A stretch of DNA of 64,000 nucleotides from Stenotrophomonas bentonitica. GTDB taxonomy: Bacteria; Pseudomonadota; Gammaproteobacteria; Xanthomonadales; Xanthomonadaceae. Positions 45,904-54,169 of the stretch are shown piece after piece (the first letter of the stretch is position 1; each line of letters starts with the position of its first letter). The position numbers and the translations under genes are program-made. A model generated the notes under the pieces. The model was not told where the DNA came from. It did not search any database and saw only the letters and a program-made list of their open reading frames with translations. Where the stretch lies: NCBI RefSeq assembly GCF_013185915.1, contig NZ_JAAZUH010000001.1:496001-560000 (forward strand), in the 5' to 3' direction.

Positions 45904-47244
45904 TCAGCGGCGACGGCCGCCACCACCACCACGGGGCGCAGCCGCCGGCCGGCTCATCGGCCTGCCCTGCGGACGCGAACTGGCCGGGCGCTGTGAGCTC
46001 TGCATGCTGCGATGGCCCCGGTTGGCATCGGACAGCGATTGATGCGGATTACGCGCACCGCTGAAGGCATTGTCATGCTGGCTGCCCGGCGGCCGGCCCT
46101 GGCCGACGCTGCCCTGTCCACGGCCCTGGCCGGCACCCGCCTGGCCACGGTTCTGGAAGCCGCCTGTATCTGCGCCACCGTGCCGCTGCCCCATCTCGCG
46201 CTGCGATGCGCCGGCACGCTCACGCGCCTCGCGGTTGCTGGTGGCAGGCGGCTCGAAGCCACGGCTTTCCATCGACTGCCGCGCGCGGTCGCGCTCGGCA
46301 CCGCGGGCGTCGTCGCGACCGCGATAGCCTTCGCGTTGCGCGGTGCCGTCACGCTGTCCGGCAAACCGCTCACGGGTCGCACTGTCGCGATACGGCACGC
46401 CGTCACGATTGGCCGCGTTGTGCTTCCACTTGCTGTCATTGCGGTTGATCTGGCGGTTGCTGTTGAACTCGTTGTAGCGGTTCACGTCGATATCGATATC
46501 GCCATGCCCCCAGTCCAGGTCGCCCCACAGCGCACCGCCCACCGCAACGCCGATGCCGAAGCTGAGCAGCGCCCCGCCCGGGTAGTAGTACGGCGGTGGC
46601 GGATAGTAATACGGCGGGTACGCCGGGTACGCCCAGCTCCCATACACCACGCTGGGGTTGTAGCTGGGCACGTAAACCACGTCCGGCTGCGCCGATTCGA
46701 TCACGATGGTCGGCGGCGTCCACGATTCGGAGCCGGCCTGGGTGGCCACCTTCTGCTGCTCGTTGCTCTTGAGATTCCCCGCCGCTTCGGCCTGGCGGCG
46801 CAGCCGCTGTACCGAGTCCATCACCGCGTCGGGCTGGGCCAGGAACGCGTCGCCCATCTTCTGCACCCAGGCCGGGTCCTGGCCCAGCACGGCCAGCAGC
46901 TGCGGGAAGGCCACCAGCGACTGCACGCTGGGGTCCCACGCCTGGTTGGCGACCTGGCGCACCGCGTCTTCGCCCTTGGCATCCGGATGCGCCTTGGACC
47001 AGGCGACCGCATCGCTCACATCACCCGGGTAACTGGACGCCATCAACACCTGCGCCAGCAGCGAATCCGGGTACAGCGCGACAGGGGCCAGCATCTGGTC
47101 CAGCTGTTCCTTCGAGAACGACGTCTTCGCGCTCGTGCTGCCGGACGCCGGTTTGGCCGGCGTCGACGGCGGCGCAGCGGCCGCGCCGGCGCCGAACGCC
47201 AGCAGCAGGGCGGCGGCCAGCGCCTGGATCGTGTGGGTATGCAT
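45904..47244 (-). CDS. DUF3300 secreted protein with disordered C-terminus
   Basis: 446 residues. A signal peptide is followed by the DUF3300 domain (about 43-250) with LDQMLAPVALYPDSLLAQVLMASSYP, VPSYNPSVVYGSWAYPAYPPYYYPPP and GALWGDLDWGHGDIDIDVNRYNEFN. The remaining ~190 residues are Arg/Gln/Gly-rich and low-complexity, ending RGGGGGRRR, strongly basic and probably nucleic-acid- or polymer-binding or disordered. GGAGG precedes ATG 47244. Function unknown; 13 bp upstream of DUF2950. Confidence 0.9.
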   Translation of the reverse strand: MHTHTIQALAAALLLAFGAGAAAAPPSTPAKPASGSTSAKTSFSKEQLDQMLAPVALYPDSLLAQVLMASSYPGDVSDAVAWSKAHPDAKGEDAVRQVANQAWDPSVQSLVAFPQLLAVLGQDPAWVQKMGDAFLAQPDAVMDSVQRLRRQAEAAGNLKSNEQQKVATQAGSESWTPPTIVIESAQPDVVYVPSYNPSVVYGSWAYPAYPPYYYPPPPYYYPGGALLSFGIGVAVGGALWGDLDWGHGDIDIDVNRYNEFNSNRQINRNDSKWKHNAANRDGVPYRDSATRERFAGQRDGTAQREGYRGRDDARGAERDRARQSMESRGFEPPATSNREARERAGASQREMGQRHGGADTGGFQNRGQAGAGQGRGQGSVGQGRPPGSQHDNAFSGARNPHQSLSDANRGHRSMQSSQRPASSRPQGRPMSRPAAAPRGGGGGRRR

Positions 47245-47286
47245 GCAACCTCCGCTTGCGCAATCGCTGCGCGCCGTCTACCGGGT

Positions 47287-48084
47287 TCAGGGTTTGGCGC
47301 CGGCCTGCACGCCCTTGTCCACCACCAGCTTGGCCACCACCTTGCGCGCGCCGCTGTTGCTGCCGCTGCCCGCGTCCGGGGCCACGCCCATGCCGTCGCC
47401 GGCGCGCACCCGGCCCGGGGCCAGCCCGGCGTTCTGCTGCAGGTAGTTGGCCACCGCATTGGCGCGCTGGGTGCTCAGCCGCTGGTTGGCCGCCGCGTTG
47501 CCGGTGGAATCGGTGAAGCCCTGCAGCACCACCGCATAATTCTTGGTCTGCTTGGCCTTGGCCGCGAACGTGTCCAGGCTGGACTTCGCTGCCGCCGAGA
47601 GTTTCGCGCTGCCCGAATCGAAGGTCACATCAACCGCATCCAGCTGTTCATACGTCCCGAACTCATCCATGCGCTTGCCCATCGCGCCGACTTCGGCGTT
47701 GGTGGTCGCCATGCCGGCCTCGATCTGCCGGGTGGTGCGCAGGTCCTCGGAACGGAAGCTGATCTCGCGCGCGGCCAGCTGGCTGCCGCTTTCGGTGCCT
47801 TCCACGGTCACCGGCAAGCCTGCGGCGAGCACGCTGCTGTCGACCTTTTCATGAATGACGTTGGTCAGGCCCTTGGTCTTCTTCAGCTTGGTCTCCGGCG
47901 AGACCGTCACGGTATGCGCGGTGCGGCTCTGGTCGACCACGGTGATGGTGTCGCCCTGCACCGCGGTGATCACCCCCTTCAGCTTGGTCTTGGCCTCGTC
48001 GGCGGCATACGCTCCCAGCGCGGTGAGCGCGGCCACCAGGAGAAGGGTGCGGGCGGGGGCCCGGGTCAGGATGCGCTTGGCCAT
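47287..48084 (-). CDS. OmpA-family protein with N-terminal DUF5666-like domain
   Basis: 265 residues. A signal peptide precedes a beta-rich domain (about 30-120: KLKGVITAVQGDTITVVDQSRTAHTVTVSPETKL). The C-terminal OmpA/MotB peptidoglycan-binding domain follows (about 150-265: VTFDSGSAKLSAAAKSSLDTFAAKAK, LQGFTDSTGNAAANQRLSTQRANAVANYLQ). Probably links the outer membrane or periplasm to peptidoglycan. ATG 48084 with GGAG upstream. First gene of the leftward operon; it diverges from the decarboxylase operon across 211 bp that holds the inverted CCAAGGGCCAAT pair. Confidence 0.85.
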   Translation of the reverse strand: MAKRILTRAPARTLLLVAALTALGAYAADEAKTKLKGVITAVQGDTITVVDQSRTAHTVTVSPETKLKKTKGLTNVIHEKVDSSVLAAGLPVTVEGTESGSQLAAREISFRSEDLRTTRQIEAGMATTNAEVGAMGKRMDEFGTYEQLDAVDVTFDSGSAKLSAAAKSSLDTFAAKAKQTKNYAVVLQGFTDSTGNAAANQRLSTQRANAVANYLQQNAGLAPGRVRAGDGMGVAPDAGSGSNSGARKVVAKLVVDKGVQAGAKP

Positions 48085-48145
48085 TGCGGGAACTCCGATG
48101 AAGTGGGTGGTGTCGCCATGCTGGGCGCGGCCTGTCACCCCGGCT

Positions 48146-48190
48146 ATTGGCCCTTGGGGCTACGCGGCGGCATGGGCCCAAGGGCCAATT
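48146..48190. promoter_or_regulatory. Divergent pair of the CCAAGGGCCAAT motif (copies 2 and 3)
   Basis: ATTGGCCCTTGGG at 48146-48158 and CCCAAGGGCCAAT at 48177-48189 are perfect 13-bp inverted copies with an 18-bp spacer. The right copy extends to CATGGGCCCAAGGGCCAATT (48171-48190), which differs in one base from 37927-37946. One copy points to the OmpA-family gene (61 bp to its ATG), the other to the decarboxylase (106 bp). A common regulator for the flanking operons is the natural reading. Confidence 0.65.
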
Positions 48191-48295
48191 TCGGCGTGAG
48201 GAAGGCATCACTACGCTGCGCACGTAACCATCACGGCCCTTGCCTGAACAGCGGGCGCCAGTCCTCCACCGATCTGCCGTTTCCGGAGCCATGCC

Positions 48296-51052
48296 ATGAG
48301 TGTCGACACTGCCGCCCCGGCGGAGCTTTCCAATGTGCTGGTCGCCGCCTCGATGCGTGCCGACCAGTGGCGCCAGTTGAACGCCGACGCCCGTGCCTGG
48401 GCCGCCGGCAACGGCGACAGCGCCGCGCTGCGCGGTGCCTGCGCCAACGGCCTGGCCCGCCTGCGCCGGCTTGAACAATGCTGGGCCTACCCGGGCGAGC
48501 GCCTGCTCACCGCACTGACTGAAGCGCTGGGCAGCAATGACGCTGCCCAGTTCGCCCGGCTGGCACGCAAGCTGTCCGCCGCGATCCTGTCCGGCGACTT
48601 CCGCCGCGACGAGCAGGCGTGGGACGCCAGCGACGACAGCGACCGTACCCTGCTCGACGCACTTCCGCCGGAACTGCTCGGCAATGCGGACAAGCCGTAC
48701 TTTGAAGTGCTGGTGGTAACCCCGAACGATCCCGCCCAGTGGCAGCGCGCCCGCGATGAAATGCGTGCGATGCGCCGCGGAGACGATCAGTTCCTGTATG
48801 CGGTGGCCCATGCCGGCAGCTTCGAAGACGCCGCGCTGGCGGCGATGGTCAACCCCGACCTGCAGGCCGTGGTGATCGTGGATGGCTTCGGCTTCGCCTC
48901 GCTGCTGGACGTGCCCGACCTGAAGGACTTCCTCGGCCGGCAACTCGGCCCGGACGCCGCCGCGCCCACGACCGGCACCGGCGCGTTGTCGACCCGCCTG
49001 GCCAGCACGCTGAAACACTTCCGTCCCGAGCTGGACCTGTACCTGCTCACCGACCGCTCGCCCGAAGCGCTGGCCGGCAGCGACGAAGCCGCGCCACTGC
49101 GCCGCGTGTTCCACCACGTGGAAGAGCCGATGGAAGTGCACCTGGCGCTGCTGGATGGCGTCGCCGACCGCTTCGAGACGCCCTACTTCGACAACCTGAA
49201 GAAGTACGCGCTGCGCCCGATCGGCACCTTCCACGCGCTGCCGATCGCGCGCGGCAAGTCGATCTTCGGCTCGAACTGGATCCGCGACATGGGCCAGTTC
49301 TACGGCACCAACATCCTCTTCGCCGAGTCCTCCGCCACAACCGGCGGCCTGGACAGCCTGCTCGAACCCACCGGCACCATCAAGCGCGCGCAGAACGCCG
49401 CGGCGCGCGCGTTCGGCGCCAAGCGCGCCTACTTCGGCACCAACGGCACCTCCACCTCGAACAAGATCGTGGTGCAGGCGGTGTGCAAACCCGGCGACAT
49501 CGTCATCGTCGACCGCAACTGCCACAAATCGCACCACTACGGCTTCGTGCTGAGCGGCGCGCAGCCGTACTACGTGGAAGCGTTCCCGCTGACCCAGTAC
49601 TCCATGTACGGCGCGGTGCCGCTGCGCACCATCAAGCAGGCGCTGCTGGACTGCCAGGCCGGCGGCACGCTGGACCGGGTCAAGGTCATCGACATGACCA
49701 ACTGCACCTTCGACGGCCACATGTACAACCCGCGCCGGGTGATGGAGGAGTGCCTGGCGATCAAGCCGGACCTGATCTTCCTGTGGGATGAAGCCTGGTT
49801 TGGCTTCGCCCGCTTCAACCCGCTGCACCGCCGCCGCACCGCGATGGGCGCAGCCGCCGCACTCACCGAGCGCTACCGCAGCGACGCCTATCGCAAGGAG
49901 TATGCGGACTGGAAGGCCGCGCGCGGCGATGTCGACCCGGGGGATCCGCTGCAGCTGGAAGAACGGTTGCTACCCGATCCGGACAAGGTGCGCATCCGCG
50001 TCTACCAGACCAACTCCACCCACAAGTCGATGTCCGCCTTCCGCCAGGGCTCGATGATGCTGGTCTGGGACGAGGACTTCCATGAAGTGGAAGGTCCGTT
50101 CGAGGAAGCGTTCTTCGCCCACACCTCCACCTCGCCCAACCTGCAGCTGATCGCCTCGCTCGACCTGGCGCGGCGGCAGATGGAGCTGGAGGGCTACGGA
50201 CTGACCCTGAAGATGACCGACCTGGCGCTGCGCCTGCGTCGCACCATCAACACCCACCCGCTGATCTCGAAGTACTTCCACGTGGCCACGCCGGAAGAGA
50301 TGATTCCGGCGGAGTTCCGCGCCTCCGGCCTGCGCGACTACGGCCCGCCGAATGCCAGCTGGGCCGACACCACCCGCGCCTGGGACGAAGACGAGTTCGC
50401 GCTCGACCCGACCCGGCTGACCGTGGTCTGCGGCGCGGCCGGGTTCGACGGCACCCAGTTCAAGGGGCTGCTGGCCGAACGCTTCGACATCCAGATCAAC
50501 AAGACCTCGCGCAACAGCATCCTGGTCCAGACCAACATCAACAATACCCACAGCGACGCCGCGCTGCTGATCAAGGCGCTGGCTGACCTCTCGCGCGAGA
50601 TCGAATCGCGCCTGGCCCAGGAGGGCGCCGGTGGTCGCCAGGTGTTCGCCGACCGCGTGCGCGCGTTGATGACCGACGTGCCCGACCTGCCCAACTTCAG
50701 CCGCTTCCACGACGCGTTCCGCGAAGCACCGGACGGCGACAGCAACGAAGGCCACATGCGCCCGGCGTTCTTCATGGCCTATGAAGAGTCCAACTGCGAG
50801 TTCGTCAAGCTGTTCAGCGACGAAGTCGACAAGCGCCTGCGCGACGGACCGGAAATGGTCTCGGCCAACTTCGTCATCCCCTACCCGCCCGGCTTTCCGA
50901 TCATGGTGCCCGGGCAGGTCATCACCGCCGACACCATCGCGTTCATGCGCAAGCTGGACGTCAAGGAAATCCACGGCTACCACGCCGCGCAGGGCATCAA
51001 GCTGATCAAACCGGACGCACTGGAAGGTGTTCGCGCCCGTTCGCTGCAGTGA
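48296..51052 (+). CDS. Orn/Lys/Arg-type amino acid decarboxylase, extended form
   Basis: 918 residues, PLP-dependent fold-type I. Domain order: an alpha-helical N-terminal extension (about 1-130), a receiver-like wing domain (about 135-260: YFEVLVVTPND...AVVIVDGFGFASLLD), the catalytic core (about 290-730) and a C-terminal domain. Asp498 (FLWDEAWFGFA) contacts the PLP ring nitrogen; Lys577 (STHKSMSAF) forms the Schiff base. Inducible E. coli enzymes are 711-755 residues, so the extension is unusual. It removes CO2 from lysine, ornithine or arginine, consuming a proton; the actual substrate is not readable. First gene of decarboxylase-AspT-porin-AspT. Confidence 0.93.
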   Translation: MSVDTAAPAELSNVLVAASMRADQWRQLNADARAWAAGNGDSAALRGACANGLARLRRLEQCWAYPGERLLTALTEALGSNDAAQFARLARKLSAAILSGDFRRDEQAWDASDDSDRTLLDALPPELLGNADKPYFEVLVVTPNDPAQWQRARDEMRAMRRGDDQFLYAVAHAGSFEDAALAAMVNPDLQAVVIVDGFGFASLLDVPDLKDFLGRQLGPDAAAPTTGTGALSTRLASTLKHFRPELDLYLLTDRSPEALAGSDEAAPLRRVFHHVEEPMEVHLALLDGVADRFETPYFDNLKKYALRPIGTFHALPIARGKSIFGSNWIRDMGQFYGTNILFAESSATTGGLDSLLEPTGTIKRAQNAAARAFGAKRAYFGTNGTSTSNKIVVQAVCKPGDIVIVDRNCHKSHHYGFVLSGAQPYYVEAFPLTQYSMYGAVPLRTIKQALLDCQAGGTLDRVKVIDMTNCTFDGHMYNPRRVMEECLAIKPDLIFLWDEAWFGFARFNPLHRRRTAMGAAAALTERYRSDAYRKEYADWKAARGDVDPGDPLQLEERLLPDPDKVRIRVYQTNSTHKSMSAFRQGSMMLVWDEDFHEVEGPFEEAFFAHTSTSPNLQLIASLDLARRQMELEGYGLTLKMTDLALRLRRTINTHPLISKYFHVATPEEMIPAEFRASGLRDYGPPNASWADTTRAWDEDEFALDPTRLTVVCGAAGFDGTQFKGLLAERFDIQINKTSRNSILVQTNINNTHSDAALLIKALADLSREIESRLAQEGAGGRQVFADRVRALMTDVPDLPNFSRFHDAFREAPDGDSNEGHMRPAFFMAYEESNCEFVKLFSDEVDKRLRDGPEMVSANFVIPYPPGFPIMVPGQVITADTIAFMRKLDVKEIHGYHAAQGIKLIKPDALEGVRARSLQ

Positions 51053-51082
51053 ACCCCCTTTCCAGGACAGGAGATTTTCGCC

Positions 51083-52783
51083 ATGCAAGCGTTCTTCCAG
51101 TTCCTCGCGGACAACCCGTACATCCTGCTGTTCTTCACCGTCGGCATGGCGGTGCTGGTCGGCAAATTCTCGGTCAAGGGCTACGGCCTGGGCATGGTCG
51201 CCGCGGCGGTCGTGGTCGGCGCCGCACTGGCGACCTGGGCCTCCACCTACGGCGTCAAGCTGCAGCTGGACAACTTCGCCAAGTCGCTCTTCTACTACCT
51301 CTTCATGTATGGCGTCGGCCTGCGCGTGGGGCCGGCGTTCTTCAACAGCCTGAAGAAGGACGGCATCACCTTCACCATCCTGGCGGTGATCTGCGCCGTG
51401 CTCGGCCTGGTGCTGGTGGTCGGCATGGCCGGCCTGCTCGGCCTGCCGGCCGGTGCCGCCGGTGGCGTGCTGGCTGGGTCGCAGACCATGTCCGCGGCCA
51501 TCGGCACCGCCGAAATGGCGGTTGAACAGGGCGCCTACCAGCTGCCGCCCGGTACCACCGCCGAACAGGTCTCCGGCATGATCGCGCTCGGCTACGGCGT
51601 GACCTATATCTGGGGTACGGTCGGCATCATCCTGATCTGCAAGTACCTGCCGCGCTGGTGGGGCGTGGACGCCCGCAAGGCCGCGCTGGAGTACGAAAAG
51701 GAACACGGCGTGCGCAACGTCGATGACGCCGCGCTGTCGGGCTACCGCGGTGGTGGCCTGCGTGCCTACCGGCTGGAGAATGCCGGCACTGCCGGCCAGA
51801 GCATCGCCGACTTCCGCCACAAGTACCCGCAGTACCGCATCGTCAACGTGCGGCGTGGGGATGAATCGGTAGGCGCAGGGCCTGACGTGGTGCTGCAGAC
51901 CGGCGATGTGATCGCGCTCGGCGGCCGCCTCGAAGACCTCACCGCCAACCTCGGCCTGATCGGCACCGAAGTGGACGACCCGCAGGCGCTCAACGTGCCG
52001 CTGGACCAGGCCGAGATCCTGGTCACCGACAAGGACTTCGTCGGCAAGCCGCTGAAGACGCTCTCCACCGAGGACTTCGCCGGCCAGCTGCAGGTCACCC
52101 GCCTGGAACGCGCAGGCGAACCGTTCCCAGTCGGCGCGGAGACCGAACTGAAGCGGCTGGACGTGCTGCATGTCACCGGCCTGAAGAGCGCCGTGGACAA
52201 GGCCGCCGCACTGCTCGGCAAGGTCGCCCGCCCCAGCACCACCACCGACCTGCTGACCCTGTCGCTGGGCATGGTGCTGGGCCTGCTGATCGGCAAGATC
52301 AACGTGCCGGTGGGCGACTTCTCGGTGGGCCTGGGCAATGCCGGCGGCCTGCTGCTGTCGGGCATCCTGGTGTCCTCCGTGGTGTCGCGGCTGCGCTACT
52401 TCGGCAGCACCCCGAACGCGGCGCGCAACATCCTTGAAGACCTGGGCCTGGTGACCTTCATCGCCATCGTCGGCATCAACGCCGGTGCCACGCTGCTGGA
52501 ACAGCTGACCGGTGCGATCGCGGTCAAGATCTTCCTGGCCGGCTTCGTCGCCAGTACCGTGCCGCCGTTCATCACCTGGGCCATCGGCTACCACTTCTTC
52601 AAGATCAACCCAGCCGTGCTGATGGGTGGCGTGGCCGGTTCGCGCTCGCATTCCGGGCCCGCCCGCGAAGCGGCCAAGGAGATCGGCAGCACCGTGCCCT
52701 GGGTGGGGTTCCCGGTGGGGTATGCCGTCTCCGGCGTGCTGTACACGGTGTTTGGTTACTTCGCGATGGTCCTGTCGAACTAG
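51083..52783 (+). CDS. AspT-family amino acid exchanger 1
   Basis: 566 residues: five N-terminal membrane segments, a cytoplasmic insert (about 190-370) with two TrkA-C/RCK-C-like domains (RLENAGTAGQSIADFRHKYPQYRIVNVRRG; VLVTDKDFVGKPLKTLS), then a second membrane half. AspT-type motifs: GVLAGSQTMSAAIGTAEMA in the first half and GGVAGSRSHSGPAREAAKEIG in the second. In AspT of lactic acid bacteria the carrier swaps aspartate for alanine and thereby pairs with a decarboxylase to generate proton-motive force. Here it directly follows an Orn/Lys/Arg-type decarboxylase by 30 bp. Confidence 0.9.
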   Translation: MQAFFQFLADNPYILLFFTVGMAVLVGKFSVKGYGLGMVAAAVVVGAALATWASTYGVKLQLDNFAKSLFYYLFMYGVGLRVGPAFFNSLKKDGITFTILAVICAVLGLVLVVGMAGLLGLPAGAAGGVLAGSQTMSAAIGTAEMAVEQGAYQLPPGTTAEQVSGMIALGYGVTYIWGTVGIILICKYLPRWWGVDARKAALEYEKEHGVRNVDDAALSGYRGGGLRAYRLENAGTAGQSIADFRHKYPQYRIVNVRRGDESVGAGPDVVLQTGDVIALGGRLEDLTANLGLIGTEVDDPQALNVPLDQAEILVTDKDFVGKPLKTLSTEDFAGQLQVTRLERAGEPFPVGAETELKRLDVLHVTGLKSAVDKAAALLGKVARPSTTTDLLTLSLGMVLGLLIGKINVPVGDFSVGLGNAGGLLLSGILVSSVVSRLRYFGSTPNAARNILEDLGLVTFIAIVGINAGATLLEQLTGAIAVKIFLAGFVASTVPPFITWAIGYHFFKINPAVLMGGVAGSRSHSGPAREAAKEIGSTVPWVGFPVGYAVSGVLYTVFGYFAMVLSN

Positions 52784-52792
52784 GAGAACGGC

Positions 52793-54147
52793 ATGAAGAC
52801 GCTCACCCGACTGATGGCGATGACGGCGGTGCTGCTGCCCGGGTGGGTCGCCGCACAGACGGCGCCCGCAACGGCGCCGCCTACTGCCGACGACGAGTAT
52901 GTGGAATCCGAACCCAGCTCCACCGAACAGGGCCAGACCCCGCTCGACCAGGCGTTCGGCCCGCGCGACCGCGCCACCTGGATCCGCGAGACCCGGCGCA
53001 AGGCGTGGCAGGACACCAAGTGGGACGTGCAGGCCCGCACGTTTTACCTGGACCGCGACAAGTACGACGACAGCCAGAGCACCGCGTGGGCTTTGGGCGG
53101 TTCGGTGGGACTGAAGACCGGCTACTTCCGCGACCGCTTCGCGCTGGCTGCCACCGGCTACACCTCGCAACGCCTGTACGGCCCGGACGACAAGGACGGC
53201 ACCCTGCTGCTCGCCCCCGGGCAGGAAGGCTACACCGTGCTCGGCGAGGCCTACGGCGAGGTGCTGCTCAACGACGACACCCGGCTCAAACTGGGCCGGT
53301 TCGGCATCGACTCGCCCTACATAAACCGCAACGACGCGCGCATGACGCCCAACACTTTCCAGGCGCTGGCCCTGCAGGGCTTGTACGGCGGCGAGAACGG
53401 TGCCCCGGAATGGCGCGTGGGCGCAGGCTATTTCGACAAGATCAAGGAGCGCAACTCGGACGAGTTCGTGAACATGGCCAAGGACGCCGGCGCGCCGGCC
53501 TGGGTAAAGCGCGGCGTGTACACGCTGGGTGCCAACTACAAGAAGGGCAACTCAGCGGCGGTGCGATCTACTACCACAGCAACGACATCATCGGCATCTT
53601 CTACACCGAGGGAAAATACGGCATTCCGCTCGGCGACGACTGGAAGCTGACCCTGGCCGCGCAGTACACCGACCAGGACAGCGCCGGCGACAACCTGCTG
53701 CGCGACGCCGATTTCTCCTCCCGGCAATGGGGTGGCAAGGCCGAGCTCGGTTGGAAAGGCGCGCTGTTCACGACCGGCTATACCCGCGCCAGCGGCGGCG
53801 CCAACATGCAGAACCCGTGGAGCGGTTACCCCGGCTTCACCAGCGTGCAGGTGGAGGACTTCAACCGCAACGGCGAAGGCGCCTGGTTGATGCGCGCCTC
53901 GTACGCGTTCGAGTCGTTGAAGGGGCTAAGCCTGTACGCGCTGTACGTGGACGGCTCGGACCCGGATTCGCCCACCGAGTACGCCAAGGACGAATACAAC
54001 CTCAACGCGCAGTGGGCGATTGCCGAGGGTGCGCTGAAGGGCCTGATGATGCGCGTGCGCTATTCGCACGTGAAGCAGAAGGACCCGCTGTCCAGCGACC
54101 TGGACGACATCCGCCTGCTGGTCTACTACGACCCGCCCAGCCTCTGA
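52793..54147 (+). pseudogene. OprD-like outer-membrane porin, frameshifted in this sequence
   Basis: A signal peptide (MKTLTRLMAMTAVLLPGWVAA) and barrel strands run in one frame to about 53555 (GVYTLGANYKKGNS), then continue in the next (SGGAIYYHSNDIIGIFYTEG ... IRLLVYYDPPSL). Adding one base near 53553-53557, within AACTCAGCGG, joins them into a 451-residue OprD-type porin; RLKLGRFGIDSPYINRNDARMTPNTFQ matches that family. In Pseudomonas OprD proteins admit basic amino acids and peptides. Either a real single-base deletion or a sequencing error; the rest is well conserved, which favours a recent event or error. Lies between the two AspT genes. Confidence 0.8.
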
Positions 54148-54169
54148 GGCACCCGGCAAGGAGATCCAT

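Noticed and set aside
49970..53170. 1066-codon minus-strand frame opposite the decarboxylase and AspT genes
   Set aside because: Composition-driven open frame; the plus-strand proteins have catalytic motifs throughout.
53540..53570. Programmed ribosomal frameshift in the OprD-like porin
   Set aside because: No slippery heptamer or following pseudoknot is apparent, and a porin is not a usual site for it; mutation or sequencing error is simpler.
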